Source of the DNA: Phycisphaerae bacterium | GTDB lineage: Bacteria; Planctomycetota; Phycisphaerae; Sedimentisphaerales; UBA12454 | Length of the DNA: 60,905 nt | Direction of reading: 5' to 3' | NCBI GenBank assembly: GCA_026386845.1 | Contig: JAPLMW010000028.1 | Location: 66,729-127,633 of the forward strand | In this document: one piece after another, positions 45,500-52,737 of the stretch | Layout: each line of letters begins with the position of its first letter | Position numbering within the stretch: position 1 is the stretch's first letter | Position numbers and translations under genes: made by a program | The notes under the pieces: model-generated | Database searches by the model: none | What the model was told of the DNA's origin: nothing | The model's input: only the letters and a program-made list of their open reading frames with translations

Positions 45500-46375
45500 A
45501 TGATTATAATATGCTTAAAAGGTGGTCTGGGAAATCAGCTCTTTCAATATGCTGCGGCAAGAAGTCTCGCCCACATTCACAAGACCGCAGTCAAACTCGA
45601 TACAACAGCCTACTATTATGGCGGTCCGCGGCAATTCGAATTGTCTCATTTCAATATCCAGGAGAATATCGCGGTTGCCGCAGAAATTGAAAAACTGACC
45701 GAAGCAAGGCAAAACAGACTCCAGAAATCGTTCTATTCCCTGCTGCACAGCCACTCCAAACTATCGCCAAATCACATCAGATATAACAAACCGCAGTATA
45801 AAGCTGATTTTTTCAAACTGTCGGACAATATCTATCTCGAAGGCTATTGGCTGAGTGAAAAATATTTCAGCAATATAAAGGACATAATTCGCCAGGAGTT
45901 TACATTCAAGGAAAAACCAGACGATAAAAATCAGAAGCTTGCGGACAATATCACTGCTGTAAATTCCGTAAGTATTCATATCCGCAGGGGCGACTATACA
46001 GAAGACTCAAAAGCCGTTCAAAGTCACGGCATCTGTTCAGTGCAGTATTATCGTGATTGCATTGAATATATTACAAAAAAAGTAGAAAATCCCCATTTCT
46101 TTATCTTCAGCGACCGGCCCGAATGGAGCAAAGATATATTAAAGCTATCATATCCAGCTACTTACATAAGCCAAAACTTCGGCGAAAAAGATTATGAAGA
46201 TATGCGGATTATGTCTCTTTGCAAACACAATATCATCGCCAACAGCACATTTTCCTGGTGGGCCGCATGGCTTAATTCCAATCCCCAAAAAATAGTACTC
46301 GCACCCCAAAAATGGTTTGCAGACAAAAAATTTAATATTGATGATATTGTCCCCGCCGGCTGGATAAAAAAATAA
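45500..46375 (+). CDS. alpha-1,2-fucosyltransferase-like glycosyltransferase, family 11
   Basis: 291 residues from the ATG at 45500, where the protein starts MIIICLKGGLGNQLFQYAAARSLA, the GT11 hallmark. The donor-binding motif SVSIHIRRGDYTED (H-x-R-R-G-D-Y) and IIANSTFSWWAAWL are also present. GT11 enzymes transfer fucose from GDP-fucose in alpha-1,2 linkage. The track start at 45461 lies inside the previous gene. It is the last gene of the operon and converges on the DegT gene. Confidence 0.92.
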   Translation: MIIICLKGGLGNQLFQYAAARSLAHIHKTAVKLDTTAYYYGGPRQFELSHFNIQENIAVAAEIEKLTEARQNRLQKSFYSLLHSHSKLSPNHIRYNKPQYKADFFKLSDNIYLEGYWLSEKYFSNIKDIIRQEFTFKEKPDDKNQKLADNITAVNSVSIHIRRGDYTEDSKAVQSHGICSVQYYRDCIEYITKKVENPHFFIFSDRPEWSKDILKLSYPATYISQNFGEKDYEDMRIMSLCKHNIIANSTFSWWAAWLNSNPQKIVLAPQKWFADKKFNIDDIVPAGWIKK

Positions 46376-46383
46376 CGTCAGGA

Positions 46384-47487
46384 TTAAACCAGGGCTTTCG
46401 CTGGTTTCTTTACTTTCAAATACTTCTTGATCGAATCACAAATATACACTATCTGCTCATCGGTCAAAAACGACGACGACGGCAGCCATAGCCCCCTGTG
46501 GCAGTAATTTCTCGAAACAGGATATTCTCTGCCGTTAGCATAAATCTTTTGCTCATTTATTGGCGGATATACCGTCCGGCTACCGACCTGATTCTGTTTA
46601 AGATGCTTTTGAAGCTCCTGTGGATTTTCAAGATATATATCTATAAACCACGGCGATGTCTGGTCGAATGTCGGAATAAATTCGAGGCCGTCAATACCGC
46701 CAAGCTCAGACTCGTATAACCGATACATTTCTTTCTTGCGTATGACCCTTTGCGGCAGTTTTTTCATCTGCTCAATACCAATAACAGCCTGGAGGTCTGT
46801 AAATTTGAAATTATACCCCATCTCATCATGCCAGTCCGTACCGCCTGTTTCCCTGCCGAAATCTTTTATCTTCTTTATCTTTTGATATAGCTCTTCACTG
46901 TCCGTGACCAGAGCACCGCCCTGCCCGGTCGTTATAATCTTAGGCGAACTGAATGAAAAAACACCAATATCACCGAAAGTACCAAGGTGCTTCCTGCCGT
47001 GGAACGATCCCAGAGACTGTGCGGCATCTTCAAGAAAATATAAATCATGTTCCCTGCAGAAATCAATAAAAGCACCCATATCAGGCGACCTGCCGTTAAG
47101 ACTGACAAGTAAAACAGCTTTTGTTTTTTTTGTAAGGGCTTTTTCGGCACAATTTAAATCCATACATAACGTTTGCGGTTCAATATCGACCAGTATCGGC
47201 GTTGCACCAACTAGCCTGACGGCATTTGCCGTGGCAATCATTGTATAATCAGGCACAAGTACCTCGTCGCCCGGCCCGATACCTGTCGCCCACAAAGCCA
47301 CTGCAAGGCTGACCGTGCCATTATTAACCACACAGCAGAATTTACTTCCAGTATATTCGGCAATCATCTGCTCAAACTGCTCTGTTTTCTTGAACTCCGT
47401 TAGCCACGCACCGGACCTGAGATATTCAACCATATGGTTAATCTCATTCTCGTCAATCCAGGGAGCCATCTGATGTATAAATTCCAT
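46384..47487 (-). CDS. DegT/DnrJ/EryC1/StrS sugar aminotransferase
   Basis: 367 residues, PLP-dependent. The anchoring Lys is in FSFSSPKIITTGQGGALVT; FCCVVNNGTVSLAVALWATGIGPGDEVLVPDYT and EDAAQSLGS are family motifs. Unlike RfbH in the same window, it keeps the Lys and lacks the iron-sulfur cysteines, so it should aminate a keto-sugar nucleotide, for example at C3 or C4. GAGG lies before the ATG. The cupin gene is 19 bp upstream in the same operon. Confidence 0.92.
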   Translation of the reverse strand: MEFIHQMAPWIDENEINHMVEYLRSGAWLTEFKKTEQFEQMIAEYTGSKFCCVVNNGTVSLAVALWATGIGPGDEVLVPDYTMIATANAVRLVGATPILVDIEPQTLCMDLNCAEKALTKKTKAVLLVSLNGRSPDMGAFIDFCREHDLYFLEDAAQSLGSFHGRKHLGTFGDIGVFSFSSPKIITTGQGGALVTDSEELYQKIKKIKDFGRETGGTDWHDEMGYNFKFTDLQAVIGIEQMKKLPQRVIRKKEMYRLYESELGGIDGLEFIPTFDQTSPWFIDIYLENPQELQKHLKQNQVGSRTVYPPINEQKIYANGREYPVSRNYCHRGLWLPSSSFLTDEQIVYICDSIKKYLKVKKPAKALV

Positions 47488-47506
47488 AATTACCTCGGTA
47501 ATCGGT

Positions 47507-47905
47507 TTAAATCAAAACCTTGTCTTTTTCAACAGAAACAAACGGACCGTTCTTACACTCAATTATCTTGGTATCAGGAGCCAGAATCTCGTAGCCGTGT
47601 CCGCCGGCAAGCATTATCATTAAATCTCCGGCCACAAGAACCTCGCTGCGGAAAACAGAGTCATTCTCGTCATATAAATCAACCTTTACTGAACCAGACA
47701 TCACTACAATACACTCCTGTGTAATGGTATTGACCCGTTCATTGGGAATATGTTTATGAGTATTGAGTTTTTTGCCTTTATGATACCACCAGGTGCCTGC
47801 CTGAATGAACGTATCATTGGCAGTCAGAAAATCAAGTCCTTCTTTCCATTCGTCCTTCCTGTGGACAACAGCATATAAAACTCCATTTTTCTCAATAGCT
47901 TTCAT
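47507..47905 (-). CDS. cupin-fold protein, possibly a sugar isomerase or polysaccharide-linked cupin
   Basis: 132 residues from the ATG at 47905 (GGAG upstream); the track start 47965 has no such support. A single cupin domain: KKLNTHKHIPNERVNT with His ligands, QECIVVMSGSVKVDLYD, and GDLMIMLAGGHGYEIL, the two cupin motifs. Small cupins beside DegT aminotransferases are often keto-sugar isomerases (FdtA-like) or unassigned. Its pairing with the aminotransferase gene suggests a shared amino-sugar pathway; the exact role is unknown. Confidence 0.7.
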   Translation of the reverse strand: MKAIEKNGVLYAVVHRKDEWKEGLDFLTANDTFIQAGTWWYHKGKKLNTHKHIPNERVNTITQECIVVMSGSVKVDLYDENDSVFRSEVLVAGDLMIMLAGGHGYEILAPDTKIIECKNGPFVSVEKDKVLI

Positions 47906-48014
47906 AAAGCTCCGGAAACCACCTAAATTCTCTAAAATCCTACCCACCACGCAATCAAATAGCAATTATTTTCAGGCTTCTTTATCAAGTTTCAGTAAAA
48001 ACTGTAACATATTG

Positions 48015-48043
48015 TTGACAAAACCACTTATGAACCTTAAAAT
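48015..48043 (+). promoter_or_regulatory. sigma70-type promoter for the gene at 48083
   Basis: A perfect TTGACA (48015-48020), a 17-bp spacer and TAAAAT (48038-48043) lie 39 bp before the GTG start at 48083. Confidence 0.65.
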
Positions 48044-48082
48044 CCTAAATATTCGTAATTAGAAAATCAAAGGCGACAAGAA

Positions 48083-49030
48083 GTGTTAGAAAAAATCATT
48101 AGCAATATTGTATTTACAAAGAATAGACCTCTGCAGATGCACAGTTATTTGCTGAGTCTTTACAAAAGTTTGCCGGAAAATTTTATTCAGACCTATATTA
48201 TTTACAAGAAAGATTTATTCGACCGGCAGTATCAGCAGCTTTTTGAAAAATACCCGAATTGTGTTGTAATATATGAGAAAAATTTCCACGATGACCTCGT
48301 TAATCTGATAAACAGTCTGACCTCAAAATATGTTCTCTTCGGCACTGATGATGTCGTCTTATTCGACTCTATTGACCTGAATATTATAAATGAAACATTC
48401 GAAAGTTCCCCGAATGACATATTAGGATTTTCACTGCGTCTCAGTCTCGAATACGCTAAAAGCAGTCCAGACAAAGTAGAAGAAGTCAAAGCGGCCGGTC
48501 AGACCGTATATAAAGTCAACTGGAAGAAGAGCAGAACAGCCAACTTGAAATATCCATTTGAGGTCGATGCTACAATTTATAAAACCGAATTAGTCAAGAA
48601 AATCATCAATGCAATCGCTAAAGAGCACCGTTTACTTAAAAAAATATTCGACCCGGATTCGCTGAGAATCAGAACTCTTAAAAAAGTTATTTCCATGAAA
48701 AATTTTCTGGCTTCGCTCGAGACTTTCTATAATCCCAATACACTTGAAACTCTCGGTTATCGGTGGTGTAAAAATCACAAGAATAAAATACCAGACTATC
48801 TGTTTTTCAAAAAAATCTGTGCAATCGCATTACAAATCAACACTGTTAATGCCGTAAAGGAAATTGATATAGAAAAGCACTCCATAAAAAGCAAAAGCGG
48901 CAGTAATATTGAGGAATTAAACGAAATGTACAAACAGGGTTTTCTTGTCGATATCGACCATATAGCTCAACTAAAACCGATTCTCGCACTGTGCAACGAT
49001 GAATTCTTCAAACTAAAGAAACAGAAATGA
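48083..49030 (+). CDS. putative glycosyltransferase-like protein of unknown family
   Basis: 315 residues, GTG start at 48083 with a weak purine-rich region upstream. Family not recognised. The first ~110 residues look like a GT-A-type half (IVFTKNRPLQMHSYLLSLYKSLPE, with KYVLFGTDDVVLFDSID giving an Asp-Asp metal site). The rest is Lys-rich and helical, with no membrane segment. It is monocistronic with its own promoter, at the end of the polysaccharide region and next to a tRNA scar. AT content looks somewhat higher than in the nitrogen block. Confidence 0.55.
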   Translation: MLEKIISNIVFTKNRPLQMHSYLLSLYKSLPENFIQTYIIYKKDLFDRQYQQLFEKYPNCVVIYEKNFHDDLVNLINSLTSKYVLFGTDDVVLFDSIDLNIINETFESSPNDILGFSLRLSLEYAKSSPDKVEEVKAAGQTVYKVNWKKSRTANLKYPFEVDATIYKTELVKKIINAIAKEHRLLKKIFDPDSLRIRTLKKVISMKNFLASLETFYNPNTLETLGYRWCKNHKNKIPDYLFFKKICAIALQINTVNAVKEIDIEKHSIKSKSGSNIEELNEMYKQGFLVDIDHIAQLKPILALCNDEFFKLKKQK

Positions 49031-49068
49031 TTTTTCTCAAGTCTTTAAATTACAACGTCTTGTGAAAA

Positions 49069-49113
49069 TGGAGCCAACAGGATTCGAACCTGCGACCTCT
49101 TGCATGCCATGCA
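49069..49113 (-). pseudogene. 3' fragment of tRNA-Ala(GGC), likely attachment-site scar
   Basis: On the minus strand the 45 nt from TGCATGGCATGCA to TGGCTCCA match a tRNA from the anticodon stem to discriminator base A73. The anticodon loop is ATGGCAT (GGC, Ala), the T-loop is TTCGAAT with a 5-bp T-stem, and the acceptor strand carries U at position 70 as in the G3-U70 pair of tRNA-Ala. The 5' half (acceptor 5' strand and D-arm) is absent: the upstream bases GTCAGG do not continue the stem. Anticodon-to-3'-end fragments are the usual duplicated core left by tyrosine-recombinase integration into tRNA genes. Confidence 0.8.
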
Positions 49114-49211
49114 CCTGACAAAAATGCTACAATCCCCTAATTTCCTTTAAAATCAACAGTTATAAAGTACGCAAACTCAATAAAACCTGTTAAATACCTT
49201 TAAATACAGCC

Positions 49212-49412
49212 GCATATGAACGGCGGAGCTTGATTATTACGACAAACCTGCCGTTCGAAAGCTGGACAGAGGTGTGCGGGTCTGAACGATTGACTGGTGC
49301 GATGCTGGACAGGCTGACGCATAAGGTTCATATTATCGAGGCCAACGGGCAGAGTTATCGTCTTGAGCAGAGCCGTAAACGTTTGGCAAGACAGCAGAAG
49401 GCAACAGGTTAG
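49212..49412 (+). pseudogene. IS21-family istB remnant (C-terminal ~66 residues)
   Basis: The frame reads AYERRSLIITTNLPFESWTEV, then GSERLTGAMLDRLTHKVHIIEANGQSYRLEQSRKR up to a TAG stop. This is the C-terminal end of IstB, the AAA+ helper of IS21 transposases. The Walker motifs and the whole istA gene are missing; homology begins at about 49212. It is a decayed mobile-element fragment 100 bp from the tRNA-Ala scar and marks the edge of an accessory region. Confidence 0.8.
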
Positions 49413-49442
49413 GATTGAAATTGACAGCCGGGGCGGTCCTGG

Positions 49443-49724
49443 CTATATATAAAGCTGGTGGTACATTTTTACTCCGCCGTTCACAATATCAGTTCTGCCG
49501 CCATATTTGTCCAACTCGACTTTTTTTGAATAGGGTTTAAAGCCGGACACCATATCGATTGTCCGCGTATCATACTGTTTCCACTCTTTCTGTGAGGGGC
49601 TATTCTTAACCTGAACCTGTATATACTGCTGAGGCTTTTTCTCCGTGTTTATCTCCTTACAATAAGCTTCAGAGCAACACGCAATCACAACTAATAAAAC
49701 AAAATACGGAAATAATTTAAGCAT
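49443..49724 (-). CDS. small exported protein of unknown function
   Basis: 93 residues from the ATG at 49724, which has AGGAG about 8 nt upstream (the track start 49760 has no such site). An N-terminal signal peptide is evident (MLKLFPYFVLLVVIACCSEAYCK); the two Cys could form a lipobox-like site but the sequence is not a clear one. The mature part is ~70 polar residues with many Lys and Tyr. No family recognised. It lies 46 bp downstream of the SurA-like gene on the same strand. Confidence 0.6.
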   Translation of the reverse strand: MLKLFPYFVLLVVIACCSEAYCKEINTEKKPQQYIQVQVKNSPSQKEWKQYDTRTIDMVSGFKPYSKKVELDKYGGRTDIVNGGVKMYHQLYI

Positions 49725-49770
49725 CTTCCAAATCTCCTGAATAGGGCTCGTTTTCTCCACAGAGCTACGA

Positions 49771-50859
49771 TCACTGTGGTTCTAATTTTTCAAGTATCTT
49801 TTGATTTATCTCGATATTTGCTTTTTTAACCGTATCACCTACTAACTGGTCATATTGCTGGTCAAGATATTTTGTTTTCACCACAGCCTTGATGTTTTCA
49901 TAGGGAAGATAACTGCCGGAAATTTTTGAAATACATTTTACCACATAAACTGTATTTTCAGAAACGGCCAGTTTTAAACTCTGGCCGGGAACCAGTGCCT
50001 TAACCTTTTTAAAGTTTTTGCTGTTGGTAAAAATCTCGCCGAGCCGATCATTGTTGATCTCATCGAATCGGCGGTAAGAAACCTTTATATCCTTTCTATC
50101 AACATACCCTTGCATTATCTGTTCAATACCTCGTCCCCCCTTTATGTTGGAAAGAATTTTTCTGGCCGTCGATTCCAATAGTTCAGCGTTTTTTTTAGGA
50201 TTAGACTGCTCCGTAACTTGTATGGTAACCATCTCAAGTGTTAGCGTTTCCGCCATTTTAAAGATATCACATTTGTGCTCGTCGTAAAATGCTCTTAACT
50301 TTTGTTCAGTTACACCAAATTGTTCCTGCGATAATTTTTCTTTGGCTTGTATTTGCAGGTTGGCCATCCAGTGTCCATAATACTGGAGCTGTGTGTAGCG
50401 GACTGGCCCGTAGATAACCCGTTTTTGCTGCACCGCTTTTTCTCTCTCGCGGTTCAGCTTTTCGAGATTGTCAAGAAAAACAGAATAACTGGTATCCTGG
50501 ATCAGTCCGAGTTCTTTGAATAAGATCTGCTGAACCTTTTCCGAGACGACATGTTCGATCGTTCTTTTGCGAAGTATTGCTTTGGGAGTTGTGCCCTCAC
50601 AATCGTGATCCCAGAAGCCTTTGCCGTAATCCAGATTGTACCGTGTTTTAACATATTCAAACACGCCGGCTCGTTCCTGCTGCATGAACCATCTGAATTC
50701 TTCAATGCTGACTGCGTATCCATTCACAAAGAGAAGGGGCTCTTTATCCGGAGGTGCATCGATTGCTTTTGCTGATAAAAGAATCGATGTCGTAAAAAAC
50801 CATAGAAGAAATATTTGCCTGCAATTATATTTCACGTTTATTTCAAACGGCAAATTCAT
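49771..50859 (-). CDS. SurA/PpiC-like periplasmic folding factor
   Basis: 362 residues. The N-terminal hydrophobic stretch (IFLLWFFTTSILLSAKA) is a likely signal sequence. EPLLFVNGYAVSIEEFRWFMQQE followed by a helical segment and a C-terminal helix resembles the SurA_N/PpiC chaperone plan. A clear parvulin active site is not evident, so isomerase activity is doubtful. The start overlaps the stop of the upstream beta-helix gene by 4 bp (ATGA). Its first seven residues, MNLPFEI, are shared with the unrelated beta-helix proteins next door. Confidence 0.65.
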   Translation of the reverse strand: MNLPFEINVKYNCRQIFLLWFFTTSILLSAKAIDAPPDKEPLLFVNGYAVSIEEFRWFMQQERAGVFEYVKTRYNLDYGKGFWDHDCEGTTPKAILRKRTIEHVVSEKVQQILFKELGLIQDTSYSVFLDNLEKLNREREKAVQQKRVIYGPVRYTQLQYYGHWMANLQIQAKEKLSQEQFGVTEQKLRAFYDEHKCDIFKMAETLTLEMVTIQVTEQSNPKKNAELLESTARKILSNIKGGRGIEQIMQGYVDRKDIKVSYRRFDEINNDRLGEIFTNSKNFKKVKALVPGQSLKLAVSENTVYVVKCISKISGSYLPYENIKAVVKTKYLDQQYDQLVGDTVKKANIEINQKILEKLEPQ

Positions 50860-52571
50860 ATATTTGACAACCAGTTTTCTGCCAGTTTCGAGAAATCAAC
50901 AAAATTAACTCTGCCGCTTTTATCGATATCGCATCCACCGCACCAGTCCGGTGCGATGCAGCTATTGAGCCATTGTCCTGCCAATTCCCGCATATCGTTC
51001 CAGTCCACAATGCCGTCTGTTGCCGCATCTCCGATTATATATTCATTTGCACCTCTGTCGGCTATGCCGTTTATCGGAACTGGATTGCCCCAGTAATCTT
51101 TCCCGCCGTTATTTGCTATCGTCATACCGCTATCGACACATGGAGAATATGGCCGCAGCATATAACCATCTACACTGTCCAATCCTATTCCACCGGTGCC
51201 GGGATTAACAAGATTCGGATCGCTTGTCAGCTTGTTGGGGTCATTCGGCTCGCCTGAAGGATGGTTGCCATAGAAAACGTTGTGGCTGAATATCCGGGTG
51301 GCCCCGCTAAACCACTGATAGCTGGCGGTAGGGCTCATATTGTAGAAAATGTTGTTATAAAAATAATATGTCTTTGTGGTGGTACGCCTGTCGTCGATAA
51401 TCCTCGGCGAAAGATCCGAAGGTATGTACACAGTGTTATTGTAAATATACGTGCTTGTGTTCGCATAATTCATGCAGAAAATGCTGCCCTTGTCATTGCG
51501 GCTGATGTTGTATCTCACAATGACGTTGTCGTCCGCCGCGACAGTGCACTGCCAGAATAAACCGTGATTGTTATTATGGCTGTAACTGTACTGGAAGATA
51601 CAATGAGGACTTTGAAGGTCAGCGTCGTAAAGACTGCCGTCGCCGCCGGTTGTTTTATTAAGATACCCTTCGTTGTATTGAAACACCGTTCCCCGGCAAC
51701 TGCGTGAGAATATCGTATTGCCCGTTAAGGCACGTTCTGCCGTGTCCCAGCAGACATTGTATTCGATAAGACCGGTTTCATCAGTCAGCCGAATTATCAT
51801 CGCATTCTTTGCGACGTCGTTTATTGAGTTGTTACGTATTACAAGGTTTGTTATTTTCCGCTTGTCCCAGGCGGCCGTTCCAGGATAGTCAGACACGGAT
51901 TTCTGGTTGTTAATGGCGATTCCCTGATTGTCAACCGTTGATATCACACAGCCTTCAATGAGAATATCGTTAAACCGTGTGGGCGTGTTAGTATCATCAA
52001 TGGTTTCCACAATTATGCCGCCTGTCCGCTTGCCCTCCATGCTCGTTTCATCAACTATGCCCTTTATGTTATGAATGTAACAATTTCGCACATATAAATG
52101 TTCAACCGTCCCAAAGTTTGATGCGCTTAGATAGACCCCTCTCCGGTCACCTTCAGCGGCATTATAGTCAGTGGTTATCTCGAGGTTATTGATTTCCCAA
52201 TACGACTGGTTGGACAAATAAACCACACCATTGCCCGTGGTGGTGCCGCTATTGATTATCGGTTTTGCGCCGGTGCCGTACATATCAATTACGATGGGAT
52301 TGCCGGATGCGCCGGAGCCAAGGGGATGAAGCTGCGTAGTGCCCGTCCAACTGCCATCTGCCTTGAAAAGGATTTGATCGCCCGCTACAAATGTCGTGAC
52401 GTTGACTTTAGTGAGCGTTTTCCACGGCGTACTCGTACTGGTTCCATTGTTTGTATCGTTTCCATCTACGGAATCCACATAATACGTAACAGCCCGCAAC
52501 GGTGCTGCAGCCATCACAAATACTGCTAAAATCACATATCGTTTAATGACTATTTCAAACGGAAAATTCAT
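50856..52571 (-). CDS. secreted right-handed beta-helix protein with C-terminal dockerin (paralog 1)
   Basis: 571 residues from the ATG at 52571 (MNFPFEIVIKRY), which overlaps the stop of a dockerin relic. A signal peptide ends near LRAVTYYVDSVDGND. The body (~25-500) is a parallel beta-helix with repeated short strands (NNLEITTDY, VRNCYIHNI, VIRNNSINDVAKNAMIIR). The C-terminus (~515-571) is a dockerin-like module with two EF-hand-type loops, the second DIDKSGRVNF, ending LAENWLSNI. It has no FN3 repeats, unlike its two neighbours. The beta-helix probably binds or cleaves a polysaccharide; no catalytic residues can be assigned. Confidence 0.85.
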   Translation of the reverse strand: MNFPFEIVIKRYVILAVFVMAAAPLRAVTYYVDSVDGNDTNNGTSTSTPWKTLTKVNVTTFVAGDQILFKADGSWTGTTQLHPLGSGASGNPIVIDMYGTGAKPIINSGTTTGNGVVYLSNQSYWEINNLEITTDYNAAEGDRRGVYLSASNFGTVEHLYVRNCYIHNIKGIVDETSMEGKRTGGIIVETIDDTNTPTRFNDILIEGCVISTVDNQGIAINNQKSVSDYPGTAAWDKRKITNLVIRNNSINDVAKNAMIIRLTDETGLIEYNVCWDTAERALTGNTIFSRSCRGTVFQYNEGYLNKTTGGDGSLYDADLQSPHCIFQYSYSHNNNHGLFWQCTVAADDNVIVRYNISRNDKGSIFCMNYANTSTYIYNNTVYIPSDLSPRIIDDRRTTTKTYYFYNNIFYNMSPTASYQWFSGATRIFSHNVFYGNHPSGEPNDPNKLTSDPNLVNPGTGGIGLDSVDGYMLRPYSPCVDSGMTIANNGGKDYWGNPVPINGIADRGANEYIIGDAATDGIVDWNDMRELAGQWLNSCIAPDWCGGCDIDKSGRVNFVDFSKLAENWLSNI

Positions 52572-52633
52572 ATATTTGACAACCACCTTTCTGCCAGTTT
52601 CGAGAAATCAACAAAATCAACTCGGCCGCTTTT
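52568..52633 (-). pseudogene. relic of a fourth dockerin gene end
   Basis: On the minus strand this reads KSGRVDFVDFSKLAERWLSNI and a TGA stop, the last 21 residues of the dockerin found at the ends of paralogs 1 and 3. The homology stops abruptly at AAAAGCGGC (52633); the bases before it are unrelated. The stop overlaps the start codon of paralog 1. It is the 3' stump of a lost copy, left by recombination between tandem genes. Confidence 0.75.
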
Positions 52634-52737
52634 GACGCAGACCGGTGACAAAAAGATTCGCTCTGCCGCCAAAATGAATTTTTAGAGGTATCCTAATCCT
52701 AAAATATTAAGCGTCCTATTATAGCATACTGGTATTC

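Noticed and set aside
49069-49150. A complete tRNA-Ala gene
   Set aside because: Only the anticodon arm, T-arm and 3' acceptor strand are present; no D-arm or 5' acceptor strand can be found in the adjacent bases.
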